A DNA stretch of 64,000 nucleotides. Origin: Azadirachta indica. Its lineage: Eukaryota; Streptophyta; Magnoliopsida; Sapindales; Meliaceae. Position numbers and translations under genes: made by a program. The DNA lies in the NCBI GenBank assembly GCA_022749755.1, contig CM040451.1, positions 3,238,871 through 3,302,870 on the forward strand. Reading direction: 5' to 3'. Below the pieces are notes generated by a model. It saw only the letters and a program-made list of their open reading frames with translations. It was not told the origin of the DNA and made no database searches. Positions 10,650 through 22,455 of the stretch are shown one piece after another. How positions within the stretch are numbered: position 1 is the first letter of the stretch; each line of letters begins with the position of its first letter.

Positions 10650-11746
10650 GGGAGAATGACATATGGATCCCCATTTTTTAATATTAGTGTCAAATATACT
10701 CTCAAAATCAAAATATTTGTCAGTGACAATCTTTCTGTTACATTTTTCCGTTTCCATTATACTCAAAAAGGGTATAATAATCTTTGTAACTTAAAATTAA
10801 ATTAAAAATATTATTATTTTTATACACTTTAAAAATAAAAATAATAATAAAAATAAAAAGCCAATTTATATTTAACCAAAAAAAATAAATACATAATAAA
10901 AATAAAAATATAATAAACAAACCTAAATTCCTAAATTTCTCTATTATCTTTTCCTTGCTTCTATTGGCCATTGTCACCGTTAGCATCTTCTTCTCTTTTG
11001 TTTTCTCCATCTTCTTCTCCTTTGCTTCTCCTTGCCGCCGTCGTCGTCATCATCATCTTCTCTTTCCCCCTATCATCGTCATCATCTTCTCCTTGCCGTC
11101 GTCGTCATTATCTTCTTCTTCTTCTTTTCAGATTCTTTATTTTTCAATTTTGCTCAAACGTAAAACGAATTAATTAATTTGTTGAAATAGATTAACATCT
11201 CATAAATCCTGAAACCCATTACAAGCAAATAAAATCAAAACCACAAATTGACTTATTTTGGTTGCTAAAGAATCAACATTTTGGTGTTGGTGGTTGTGGT
11301 TGTTGTGCAATGTGATTGAGAATGGGAGACATAAGATGATATTGGTGGTGAGCATAAGCATGTGCAAGGATCAAAATCAATGATAGCTTGATGTTGGTGA
11401 GCAAGAGGGAAATCTGGAAGCTGACGGGGGAAAGTGGCCAATCTGATTTTAGTTTTAGGGTTATTAATTTGGGTGTTAGGGTTACTAATTTGTTTTTTTT
11501 TTTTTTTTGGTTTATAAAAGGAGTTTTTGTAAAAAAAAATTAAAAATATAAATTTTATGTCAAATTGAAGGTTAAAAATTAATTATGTTTTGGTATGGAT
11601 ATTTATGTATTTTATTAGTTAAAGTTAGTCAAATTCTAACAGTAACAAAAAACTGTAACAGAATGAGTATTAATAACAAATATTTTGAGTTCCAGAATAT
11701 ATTTGACTTTAATTTTAAAAAATGGGGTTCCACATGTCATTCTCCC
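10650..11746. mobile_element. Non-autonomous Mutator-like element (1097 bp) with 9-bp target duplication
   Basis: The left terminus (10650-10757, starting GGGAGAATGACATATGGATC) matches the reverse complement of about 11640-11746 over some 105 bp. A perfect 9-bp TATAATTAA flanks both ends, the usual target duplication length for Mutator-like elements. There is no transposase. The interior includes a strongly pyrimidine-rich stretch (10950-11140, TCT/TCG-type triplets) and a more GC-rich stretch (11280-11460) that might be captured host sequence. Serine-rich short ORFs there are low-complexity by-products. Confidence 0.88.
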
Positions 11747-11755
11747 TATAATTAA
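11747..11755. repeat. Target-site duplication (right), TATAATTAA
   Basis: Identical to 10641-10649; it marks the right edge of the element. Confidence 0.85.
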
Positions 11756-13461
11756 TTAGAGATGAGGGAGTGTTCTAAAAGAATTCTACAATCATAATTT
11801 AGATACGTTTAGAACCAATTAAGAAGTTGCTATGACTACTACAAGGCTGTTATGACATGAAATTAATTATTCACATGAGAACATAGTTGATCTGTAAAAA
11901 TTATTTTTTAAACGATTGAATTTTTTTTTCTAAAGTTTAACTGTTGTTTGCTTCTACAGAAAATTAAATAAATCATTGAATCATTTGTGATTTTATTGAA
12001 TAGTGAAATAATGGTATTAAATGACCTTTATTGAAAAGAAAGAATAACATTTTGTATTAACTAACATGTCATATCTATTAAGTTAAATAATTAAGCAACA
12101 ATTCGTTTTCCTTGAAGTTTTAAATTTAATACACACTTATTTTTTGTTCTATTTTATTTCAGGCAATTCGGGTTCATAAAGTGGTACTTAAGTACTAATT
12201 AAAAAATGTCAGCACTTATTTGTTTATTTATTAAACATTTTGTTTAAAATTACTTGTCTAATTTAATTAGCATTAAGTGTGATTTTGAGTACCATAAATA
12301 AAAACTAAAATTTAGTTTAGCATATCTGCATGAGAAGAAAAAATACAAACAAAACATAAATCAAATAAACATAAGTATTTTCTGTTTATTATATTTTTTC
12401 TATACTATATTTAAACACTCACTTTATTACCTCATCCCCGAGTTAAAAATTAAATAAAATAACTTAATCACCATGCATGGACAATAATAGAAATCTTTTC
12501 TTTAGATTCAAATTCTTCGTCCTAAAGAATAAAATGAAGTTCAATTTATAGACGAGTCCCAACGCCAACTGTACTCACGATTAATTTTATTACCTTGGTT
12601 TAATTTTCCTGCGTATTCAAGCAAGGATAGGTATCGTTTGTCTTATGGCCAAATCAATCACTCTTCTGTTGAATACATGCATTTATATATATTAACTAAT
12701 TGATACCCTCTTCCCCAGGTTATATGTTACATAATATAAATATATAATATAAATATATGAGAAGGATGAATAATCCTATATTTTTACACTTATTTTTAAA
12801 TCTAACTATAAAATTCTTGAATTTAACACATCAAAATGGTGAAATTAAATATAAAATATATGAATGCACGTATTAAATTCAATTTCATTCAACAATAATA
12901 TTTAAATTCAATAATTTACAAAATAATTTAAAAATATGTATAAAAATAAAGTCATTGATCCGTCCCAAAATATATAATGATATCATCTTCTTCAAGTCAC
13001 GTCTATATGCGTGCTTAATTTCTTTTTAAAAATCTTTTCAGTGTGACATCTGATTTATCACTTTTCATTCTCTATTTTTTTCTTTGGAATTTTTAATTTT
13101 CAGTTGTATTTTTCATAACTCTCCAGAATTATAATGAAAAGTAAAAAAATTATGACAAAATGGGTAGAGATTATCTTCAAAAGACTTGAAGAATGTACGA
13201 TACATTTATATGTATGATGATAGCTTTGTCATTCTTCTCCACCCTTATCGCTATTGTCTGGCAACTTGTGGCAAATATTTGCTTCTGGAAAGGGAATGCT
13301 TGACTCAATCACTGGCGGCCTCCCCGTTTCTTTTGGCCAGAAGCATCAAACTGTCAAACTACATAGATAATTGTGTCCCCCATAAAAGAGCACAGAAAAA
13401 TCCTGACGGACAAGTAGTGGGAAGAGCATGCTTTCATATATCTTCAAGCAATAAACAAACC
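11756..13461. other. Intergenic, including the decayed upstream region of LecRK copy 3
   Basis: Around 12410-12670 there are traces of the LecRK upstream region (CTTTATTACCTC, CACCATGCATGGACAATAAT, AATTCTTCGTCCT, TTATAGACGAGT). The part from 12670 to 13180 is plain AT-rich DNA. The open frame at 13186-13488 runs through the leader into the pseudogene start and has no recognisable content. Confidence 0.5.
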
Positions 13462-15269
13462 ATGTTTTTCAAACTGGCAATAATATGATGTCTTTCTTGA
13501 TCACTCGCTTAGAAGCAGATGAAAATTTTGGTTCTGTTCACAATGGATTCAGGTCGGCTAATCTAACCCCTGATGGCATAGCAAAGTTCACCTCCAGACA
13601 GCTCCAGTGGACTTTTGCACCTAACCCTAACCCAATTTATCTTTTCAAGAACTGAATAAATTAATGGCACCGCTTTTTCGTTCTCTACAACCTTTGTTTT
13701 CAGTATTATACCTTAATATCCCACGCTTAGAGGTCATGGTATGGCTTTCGTTATTGCACAAATAAGAGAGCTCCCAGGTGCTCTTCCCAGTCCATTCCTT
13801 GGCCTTTTCAACGAGAGCATACCGGCAATCATATTTTCGCCATTGAACTTCATACGATCGAGGGCAAAGAGTTTTGTGATATCGATAACAACTATGTAGG
13901 GATTGATATTAATGTGTTGACATCTGCGAAAGCATTCATTGCAGGTCATTAGGGCTAAACCCATGCAAGTTTGGGTGGAATACGATGGCGTCGACAGGCA
14001 AATAATGTCACTATAGCTCCATTCAAGTTTGGAAAGCCTAAACTTCCACTGTTGTTTTGACGCATGATCTTTCACCGATCCTCAGCAAAATCATATATGT
14101 GGGATTCTCATCTTCCACCAGCTCTTCATTAACATCTCATTACGTTTTGGGTTGGAGTTTTAAGATCAACGTTCAAGCACAAGAAAATCTCTCTCGACTT
14201 CCTAAACGTCCTCCAGTAGGGCCAAAGAAGAGATCAGATTTTTACAATTGGTTACCTGTAACCAGTGTAAGATTAACTTTAGCTGCAGTCTCAGGTATGT
14301 TTTATGTGATAAGAAGGAAACGAAAGTTCCCTCAAGAGCTTGAAGATTCGGAGCTTGTCTACGGGGCTCACAGATTCAATACAAAGATCTTTACAAAGAG
14401 CTATTAGGTATTGGTGGATTTGGCAGAGTATACAGATGTGTACTGCCAACATCAAAAGTTGAACTTGCAGTGAAGAAGATGTCCTGTGAATCAAGACAGG
14501 GGATGGGGGAATTTGTTGCAGAAATTGTCAGTATTTGTTCGTCTCCGTAACTGGAATTTAGTGCAACTATTGGGCTAATGCCAGCGCAAGGAAGAGCTGC
14601 TTTTTGTCTATGACTACAAGCCCAGTTGAAGTTTAGACAAGTACCTCTATGACCAACCAAAAGTCACCCTCAATTGGAAACAGAGATTTCGCGTCATCAT
14701 AGGCGTAGCATTAAGCCTATTTTATCTACGCAAAGAATAAGAGCAAGTTGTTATTCACAGAGATGTGAAGGCAAGTAATGTATTGCTTGATACTAAATTG
14801 AATGGAAGATGAGGAGATTTTGGCCTAGCAAAATGATATGATCATGGAATTGGTCCACAAACAACACATATACTTGGAACTGTCGGTTTCTTGCCCCATA
14901 ACGCACTAGAACATGAAAGGCCACAATAAAGCACAGATGTGTTCGCTTTAGCGGCCTTTCTGCTTGAAGTTGCCTGCGGTCTAGGGCTAATAGATCCACA
15001 AGCGCAGATGGTAGATCGGTTGTTCGGTTGGTTTTAAAATTAAGGTTGTGCCCTCATTGAGAGCCAACAGCCAGGCCAGGCATGCGCCAAGTTTTGTAAT
15101 AGTTTGGAGACAGACGTGGCATTGCTATACTTACCAGCTCTTGGCTTTCAGGAAGTGGGCTAACATTGCAAATTGGGAAGGCTTCGACTTCGCTACGACG
15201 TATTCTACGGGCCCGTTAGTCACAGGTTCATCCTCTGTTGCAGAGTCACTAGTATCAGTTGGTAGATGA
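13462..15269 (+). pseudogene. Degenerate L-type lectin receptor kinase, copy 3
   Basis: Collinear homology to the intact gene runs from the start codon (MFFKLA at 13462) to the last codons (VGR then TGA at 15269), so this was once a complete copy. It is broken many times. The signal peptide is frame-shifted within about ten codons. The lectin domain has small insertions and deletions, and a deletion near 13945 removes the segment after the SYPAG-equivalent. The membrane segment (about 14250-14310) and juxtamembrane RRKRKF are still readable, as is the glycine loop (GIGGFG near 14412). The DFG and APE regions are split by stops and frameshifts. No reading frame covers a full domain. It is more diverged than copy 1, so it decayed earlier. 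Confidence 0.93.
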
Positions 15270-15659
15270 TGCTCGGAACTTTTGTTTGTTGGAAATTTGG
15301 GGGATGGTTCATATGTATTTGGTGATTTTTTTTTTATCTTTAGAGCAGCGGCCGAGATACAAAATAATATATATGTCATCTCTTTGGTAGAAAATCTTTG
15401 TTGTGTAACCCAATTAAATATCAAGCGTTGTGTCAAACATTTTGAAACCTTGTTATTTTTGTGATTTAGATCTGGTAATGAATCTTTTCTACGAAATGTT
15501 CACATCTAACAAAAATTTCGATAAACAATTTTCGTAAGAATTGCTAAAACATTAGTAGACATTGTTTCATTTTGCTAGAGGAATTGAAAAAGTGAGTAGA
15601 AGGTTTTTTGAAAGAGAAAATTGTGAGGAATTTCCAAATTTTAGTTTAATACAAATGTT

Positions 15660-15691
<32 letters not shown>

Positions 15692-16627
15692 AGAGCAGGG
15701 ATCAAAGGCATTCAATGGTACATGATTTTTTTTTTAAAAAAGAGGAAGAGTTCGGTATGTTGACCTCTATCTCAGAAGAGGAATGGGTTAGGGACAAAGA
15801 TAACTCTTACCAATACCGTTAGGGGACGGGAATAGGATACTCTAAACATTATCCTACTAACGAGATTATCATAAGCATGACATGCTTCATCTCATCTGCT
15901 AATCTAACGACATTTCATACAATTTCCATGAGTAAAATAATGTCCTCAAGGACTAAACATGCTTGATTGAGGATGATGACGATGATGATGATAATAATAA
16001 TAAAATAAGAATTAGGATGCCTCATAAACTCAAATTCCTTTGTTTGATTCTTAAGAAATAAGTATTCTTAAGAAATTCTAAAACTATGATTTAGGATATG
16101 TTTAGGATTTAGTTACTATTACTTAAAAATTAGAATGACATGTCAGTCATTCTTAGTGAGGGTGATTAGTGTCCTTATCTTCTACGTAGAAAACATAAGT
16201 TCATGTCAATCATTTTTAGTGAGATGGTTAGTATCCTTATCTTCTATTTAGAAAACATAAGTTCAACTCTTCCAAACTCTGTGGTGGAGATCATTTTCCT
16301 CCCATAAATTCGTGGAGGCATCAAAATTTAAGAATATAACTCATTTTAATTATGAATTAAAAGTGTGCATAGAAGAATGACAGCTCCAAATAGATCTTCA
16401 GTCTTAGAGAACTAATACTACATGTACATCGAAATACAATGACGAGGGGAAAAGATATGGAAGAAGCAACACGCTCACAATCAAGAAAAACATTGTAATA
16501 AAGACGACACATAAATTTGTAATATTCATGGACTGTGAAACCATATTAAATATTGTAATAAAGACCACATAGAAATTTGTAATATTCATGAACTGTGAAA
16601 CCATATTATTTTTGAAATACATGTACA
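15270..16627. other. Intergenic with small repeats
   Basis: 15375-15470 matches the 3' flank of the intact LecRK gene. An AT dinucleotide run lies at about 15660-15691, and a GAT/AAT triplet run at 15973-16005. Two adjacent ~63-bp direct repeats cover 16143-16267 (each with CCTTATCTTCTA...AGAAAACATAAGTTCA). Two ~60-bp repeats cover 16497-16615 (each with AATTTGTAATATTCATG.ACTGTGAAACC). No gene is recognisable. Confidence 0.6.
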
Positions 16628-17154
16628 TCACCCAATGCTTGGAGGCCTCTCAACTTTTCCAGAGGAATCAACATATAATCGAACTCGATTGCGTTTGAAA
16701 TCCATGGTGACAAAGCTATTTGGTGGAACCACATGAACTAGAGCCCCTGGCTTGCCTTCCTTTATCTTCTTTTCTGCTTCTTCCGTGGTTGAGCCCACTA
16801 ATTCAGGCCATGTAGTTTTTGAGGCTGTGTTTGTTCCAGGTGATTGCCCATAAGTTTATATACTAATATCATCACCATGTGCATCATAACCAAAAGAGTT
16901 AATCATATAACTATCATCATCAACGAGCTAACAACCCTAGCAGAGAAGTCCTAACCAGTGGAGAAAACTTATGTTTAAAGCTCCCAAATCTTGCCAATTT
17001 TTTGTATCTTGCAGACATTTATGTTTGTAGCTGCTGACAGTAAACAAAAATGAATAACATCATAGATGAAAGGAAGAAAGAAACTTGGCAAGGTTGGTGT
17101 TGATTCAGCAGGTTGCGCTTGCAAGGACTCAGTTGGCTGCTTCTCCTCGGCCAT
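16628..17154 (-). CDS. Potato inhibitor I family serine protease inhibitor (two exons)
   Basis: Exon 1 is 17154-17085 and exon 2 is 16824-16628, joined across a 260-bp GT-AG intron, giving 88 residues. Exon 1 begins MAEEKQ and ends ...TPTLP; exon 2 begins [10 protein letters not shown]. The WPELVG motif, the E..KI..(D/E) helix region, the reactive loop [12 protein letters not shown] and the terminal RVRLYVD...P.IG are the family signature, in order. By comparison with the family, the scissile bond is M64-D65, and the supporting arginines R70 and R72 are present. There is no signal peptide and there are no cysteines in the core, as in many cytosolic members. Such proteins block subtilisin- or chymotrypsin-like enzymes and are often wound- or pathogen-induced. 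Methionine at P1 suggests a chymotrypsin/subtilisin/elastase-like target. Splice sites are inferred from frame and homology. A Met four codons upstream (17166) is an alternative start. Confidence 0.85.
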
Positions 17155-17472
17155 AGCAAATATCAAGCTGAACCACTAGTACTTGGTGAAATAAAACAAT
17201 TTTCCCTGTATTTAGAAGCAAACATAGATATCAACATTAATTTAAAGAGTTCTACTTTGATTTCTTCAACTTTAGCTTTGGTTTTTCCAAAATGCAGTGG
17301 TTTCAAGCAAGGTAGGGGATGGATTCGGCAGCTTCTATGCATCACAGGAATAAAGATGGATTTGTACTTCAAATCAAAGCTCAACTTCCTTTGTATGGCT
17401 ACAAGCTAGCCCATAAATTCCCCCATATTGAAGGGAAAGTATAAGGCATTCTCCGAAGGATCAACACTTTCA
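17155..17472. other. Upstream flank of the inhibitor gene
   Basis: This would hold the promoter of the minus-strand inhibitor gene, but I see no convincing TATA box. Overlapping ORFs on both strands here (17113-17409 plus, 17384-17163 minus) match nothing I know and are probably chance. Confidence 0.4.
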
Positions 17473-17940
17473 CACTACACAAAAACTAGATTGCTACACT
17501 CGGCCACTCATAAATTAAATAATAGATCGTCTATGTTGAGTACGGACGACAAGTATTTCATTGCATTTTCGGCATGAATGAACGACGTGTCGGTTCTAAG
17601 TGAATGCTTGTCGTTTACACTAACGACAGATGAACTACAAGACATTTACCGACGAAACAAGAATTCCGAGAACCAAGGAACTAAGAAAACGGCACCAAGC
17701 TTTAAGCAGATTAAGAAAAAGAAATTCGTAGCAAGCAAAGGTTGAAATTTGTATTTGAAAAAGTTAAATTAAGAAAAATTAGAAAACAAGCCTGAAAAAT
17801 GAGAAAACAAAAAAACGGCGAGTGGAGAGGAAACAACTGCCAGATGCGTGGCGTTTGGGCAAAATGGAGCCGTAAGAATCTGACTAATCAGAGCACAAAT
17901 AATTCTTTAAATTTGTCGTTATTAAATGTTTTGTAGTCGG
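17473..17940. mobile_element. Possible short CACTA-type element
   Basis: The left edge reads CACTACACAAAAACT, close to the CACTACAAGAAAA ends of plant CACTA elements. The right edge reads TTTTGTAGTC, its approximate inverse. The interior has short motifs built on CGAC/GTCG (GTCGTT, CGACGA, CGACAGA), as expected of subterminal repeats. There is no transposase and no verified 3-bp duplication, so this is tentative. Confidence 0.35.
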
Positions 17941-19255
17941 CCTAATTATTGTCAACTTGCAAGGCTTAGGTAACAAATTTTTTCTGTTTAAATATTCGCC
18001 TTAGAATTTGAATTTAAATAATATATTTATTTTTTATTTTAAAATATTTAAAAATAAATATTGAATAATTTATTTCGATAAAATTAAAAGTTTAAAAAAT
18101 AATATTTAACATATATAATATACTTATATTTATAATAATTTTAATTATATTAGTAAATAATAAAAAAAAAAATTAATAATTATATTAGTATGTATATTAT
18201 TTATTTATTTGATATATGATTTTTTTTTTAAAAAATAATTTATAATCGATGATATAAACATCAATAAAAATTAATAAAAACAATAAGTCATATTGTAATA
18301 TAATTGTAATTATGTAAATAAACAAATTTATTACATTAATTAAAATATAAAATAAATAAAATTGAAAAAATAAGTAGAGAAAACTCAGAATGCAAAAAAG
18401 ATATATAAAAAATAATTAAGTAAATTTTAATTTTATTAATAAATAAATTAATAAAATAAGATCATTTTTTAAAACTAGAAATATTATTATTCATACATTT
18501 GATCATTTATATTTAAATCAAAATTTTTAAATTAATTATATTCAAATATTTTTAATAAATATTCAGATATAAATTATAAAATAAATAACTTTTAAATATT
18601 TAAATAATTATATTTAAATTTAAAAAAAAAAAAAAAACAAATAACCGTTAGTCTGAGTTCATACTTACAAACTACTAGTTGATTTTGGTGCTAAGCATAA
18701 TTCATTGTGAATTAGAAGACACAGAATCTACAGCTGTAGTCGAAGGCAATACAGATTCTTCTGTATGAGAACTGGGCCGCTATGTATAGAGCTGATGGGC
18801 TGGTGCAGATGAGCTTAAGGGGCTTGATATGGGTCTTTAATTTACACTTTCAACCCTTTAATTGCAAGGGCAATTGCTTTACAATCAGTGTTTCTGTTTG
18901 GTCACGAGTATGAATGTTAAATCACTCAAATAATGTTGTCCGAATCCAAATTATATGTATGCCTTCAAAATTGTCCGAAAATATAAAATTTAATTGTCTT
19001 CAACTACTCTATTGCTCGATTTTCCTTGACAATTCCCTGCTTACAGAGCATGTTTTTATAAAAATCTTCATATTGTTGCAACCCCGACTGCCATAGTTTT
19101 GATATAATATAAGCTACGTATCAAATTAAACAGAATTCATAAGAACAAAGCACTAAATTGTGATTACAATAATTGATTATGGAGCATTGCTATGATGCTG
19201 CTTATTTATTTCTCTTACAAACTTGCATAATTTCACATTCTGGCATAACTTATAG
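17941..19255. other. Intergenic, extremely AT-rich
   Basis: 17990-18640 is almost pure A/T with no coding content. 18640-18900 is closer to average composition, but I recognise nothing in it. 18900-19255 is the 3' flank of the PP2-like gene. Confidence 0.5.
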
Positions 19256-20030
19256 CTAATTCTTTGGATGAATGACAACACCTTTGATGACAATTCCTTG
19301 CTTAGAATGCCTATCCTCGCTTCCCCGCAGATTGATTTCCATCTCCCCTTCATTTTCAGATGAAGTACTAAACTCACCAACTGGGATCTCAATCCACTCA
19401 TTTCTTGTAATGTTTGAAAAATCTTCGTCGTGTTCTTGCTTCAATCCTTTCGGAGAAAGAAGTCGCAGGGTCACCGGATGATCCCATCCCTCAGCATTGT
19501 CCTTCATCATCACAACAAATGCAACTTCATATGTAATTCCTGGAGAGAGAACGCTGGTATCAAATTTTGCTGTTACTTGCAGGAGACTTGACGCAACCAG
19601 CTCAGCCGCATTCATAAGCGCATTACTGCAACTCAGAAATTAATTACGTACAATCAGAGATTATTGTTATTTAAACTAAATCTTACATTATATAATTCAT
19701 TAGTAATTACCTATGGCCTTCCACAGGAATCCAACTCCAGTAACGACTGTTTTCTGCCCCAGCAATTTGCAGATCCCTTGCAGACAGCATGAAGGTTTTG
19801 CTGTCAGTCTTATCATCAGGGCTGAAATATTCCCATAGCCTTGTTACGCCGTCTACAATATCTACGAGATGACCTGCTCTATCTATAATCTTCCCGGATT
19901 TTTTCCCTATATACTTAGTTGCCTTCCACGATTTTTTTCCTGCATATTTAGTTGCCTTCCACGACGTTTTTCCTGCTACCTTAGTTCCCTTCCACAATAC
20001 TCTAATGGCTTTTGCAATTGCTTGGCCCAT
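19256..20030 (-). CDS. PP2/Nictaba-domain protein with basic repeated N-terminus
   Basis: Exon 1 is 20030-19711 and exon 2 is 19625-19256, joined across an 85-bp GT-AG intron, giving 229 residues. Residues 16-48 are three 11-residue units of the type TKYAGKKSWKA, strongly basic. Residues from about 79 to the end are a PP2 (phloem protein 2) domain: FMLSARDL, RYWSW, KFDTSVLSPG.TYEVAFVVM.KD, WIEIPVGEF, and a C-terminal GIVIKGVVI.PKN. PP2-domain proteins bind GlcNAc-type glycans and are found in phloem or the nucleo-cytoplasm. The intron position is identical in the two other copies here. Start choice: an in-frame ATG at 20075 would add 15 residues, but the bases between the two ATGs match the untranslated leader of the paralogue at 58 kb (GCAAGTAATTGTTAAGA), and the ATGGGC at 20030 aligns with that paralogue's start. 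The function of the repeated N-terminus is unknown. Confidence 0.88.
19887..19985 (-). repeat. 33-bp coding minisatellite in the PP2-like gene
   Basis: Three in-frame 33-bp units encode residues 16-48. The first two end in SWKA; the last has changed to SGKI. Unit length is a multiple of three, so changes in copy number would keep the frame. Confidence 0.8.
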
Positions 20031-20087
20031 TTTTCTCCTTCTCCCCGTCTTAACAATTACTTGCTTTTTCGTCACGCAGGATCACTT

Positions 20088-20097
20088 AATATAGACA
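20088..20097 (-). promoter_or_regulatory. Probable TATA box of the PP2-like gene at 19.3 kb
   Basis: On the minus strand, CTATATTAAG follows CTCTCATGT. The equivalent place in the paralogue at 58 kb reads CTCTCATGCTATATATATA. It lies about 60 bp before the ATG at 20030, which puts the expected transcription start downstream of the ATG at 20075. Confidence 0.5.
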
Positions 20098-20099
20098 TG

Positions 20100-22455
20100 A
20101 GAGAGGTACAAGAGGCCTGAGTTTATTGTAATAATATCTGAGAAAAGGAACAAAATTTACATATAAGTTTGGGTTATTTAGAACGTGCTTGATGCTCTAA
20201 ATTACATTGAATTCGAGTAATAATAACACATAAAGGTTGGATGTTTCATGGGTGAAGAAGAATCGATATTTTAGCCTCTTTCTTATATGAGATCAAATTG
20301 TATTATTTAATTACATGGTAACAAATAAAGGTTGGATGTAGCAATTAAGTTGATAAACTTAATAATTACTTGGTTTCAAAACTAGGATTTTTTCTTCGAA
20401 CTCACAAAATATCTTAAGTTGGTAAACTTAACAATTCAGGGAGATGGCATTTAATATTGATATTTTGAGCAAAGAAAGACTTTACATTAAATAACGACAC
20501 AAAGTCAACAATAAATTAATATTAAATGAAGAGAATTCACATGAAACTATGATGTCCTTATACATCTGTAAGTGATAATTTGTTACATGAGTAATGCGTA
20601 TATATACTTTTGTTTATGTTTTAAATGCATAATAAATATTCAGTAAAAGCTTTTAATTGATTGCTAATATTTATCACTTAGTCATAAATTACACTTGACA
20701 TTTCTTATTTTAATTTTATTCCATATAAATCATAAATTAAATGTCATAACACTTAAATTTTAAATATGTCTTAATAATTTAATTTAAGAGTTTGAGTTAA
20801 ATAGTATACCTCAATTAACAAAGAGATATCTTAACGTACAACATACAAAATCAAAAAATTTACTTGATTTAGATAATAGGAATGCTTACTCGTAATAATT
20901 CAAAAGATTTTCTTGTATAAAATTATTCAAAAGTTTCCAGCTAAATTCCTTCAAAATTGTCAAATTTTTTTGACGCAAAGATATTTGGAATGAATATAAT
21001 AATACGAAGATTATGAAGATCAGGAAAATTCTTCTCAATATTTATAACAATCATTTTTAAAATTCATTGATTGACTTATATGATAAAAATCAAGATATGC
21101 ATTAAAATTAATCCATCATAAATCAACCAAATAATTTGTGAAAACTTAATTTTACATTTACATAATTTGAATTATTTTCTTTTTAGTCTCTGATTTATTT
21201 CTATAGACTAAAAACTCCTAAAACATTTCAAGTATCAATAAAAATATAATTTCTCTCTATTTTATGAATTTCCCTCTTAATTTTACTACAAAATCAGCCA
21301 TTGTAGCTATTCATAATATTCTATACTATAATAATTCAGTAACTGTCGCTTTTTTATATAAAAAAAAAATTTGTTACAATTTATGATTAGTAATAAGGAG
21401 ATTCATAAAATCTTAAAATTTTCTTCAAAAAAATGTTATCTTTATAGTTAACCAATTATTTATTAATCAAAAGCTTTTGTCAATACAACTCGTATGATCT
21501 TTGCCCTGATTCTTTATGTGTATATATATATATATATATATGTAGGTATGTGTGTGTATATATATATATAATTTAAAATTATATATTTTTTTTAAGCCAT
21601 AAAAATTTGAAACTCTGACAACAACATATTATAATAAATTTTGAAATTTTAGTGCCTAAGTGAATAATCAAAAGACTTGTGTCAACTTGCTTGTCTCGAT
21701 CAAAATTTATTACTGATAGCAACATTTTCGCTAACTTTGTTGACTCCAAGAAATTATAAAATAAGTTTGTCCCATTAGAAATTGACTAGGTTAATAATGT
21801 AATATATTGTTACTATAGATCCCTGTTTTTTTTTTTAATATTTTTTATTAATTTTGCAATCAAGACAAATTTGGAGTAGCTACAAATATTAAATTTAAAA
21901 TTAGGGTAAAAGTCACTGTTATCTTGATATTATTTATATATCAATCACTCACCTCATATTGTAACAAATTTTTTAATTTATGCACTGTACTTAAAATATC
22001 TTTAAGAAGTATAATGAATACGTGAAAATTATAATGAAGGAGTTGGAGAGTATACAGAAGCTAAAAAATTAAAATAAAATTACGTTCGAGCAGCCAAGGT
22101 ATTGCACATAAAAAGAATTATATATATTACATAAATGTAAAAATTACAGTGTAGAAAGGGAAGAAATACAATCCAACCCCTACAAAGAACATATTTAATT
22201 AGGAGTACTGCTATGTATGCAAACTCTTATAAAAATTAATTTATTTAAAATAACATATTATTATTATATACAATTTCTTGATCAACATTTATGATTACTA
22301 ATAACAACATATTTTTCTTGATCAATAAGGTAGGTTAAAGTGATGGTTTAAGCAAAATAAAAAATATTTTGTAACTTCAATTTTTTTTTAATTTATGGAT
22401 TCAAGGCACATCACACCAAAAGGAATTATATACATTAAGTAAATGTGTAAATTTT
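20100..22455. repeat. Intergenic with copies of the cluster's repeat module
   Basis: The stretch 21840-21980 (GCAATCAAGACAAATTTGGAGTAGCTACAAA...) and 22080-22240 (CAGCCAAGGTATTGCACATAAAAAG, then TTAGGAGTACTGCTATGTATGCAAACTC) match 33780-33890, 38105-38265 and others. 22395-22455 is a second, partial copy of the GGTATTGCAC block, into which the Ty3 element is inserted. An AT/GT microsatellite lies at 21518-21570. There is no coding content. Confidence 0.65.

Noticed and set aside
10955..11177. Serine/leucine-rich ORFs in two frames
   Set aside because: They arise from a pyrimidine triplet tract inside a non-autonomous transposon; no domain and no conserved start.
13186..13488. 100-codon plus-strand ORF
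   Set aside because: It runs from the untranslated leader into the broken start of LecRK copy 3 and has no recognisable content.
16143..16615. Short repeated blocks considered as a CRISPR-like array
   Set aside because: Only two units of each, no spacer structure, in a plant nuclear context; simple local duplications.
17113..17409. 98-codon plus-strand ORF opposite the inhibitor gene's first exon
   Set aside because: No motif recognised, and it overlaps the better supported inhibitor exon and promoter on the other strand.
20031..20075. Upstream start adding 15 residues to the PP2-like protein
   Set aside because: The bases match the untranslated leader of paralogues, and the likely TATA box is too close upstream for transcripts to include this ATG.
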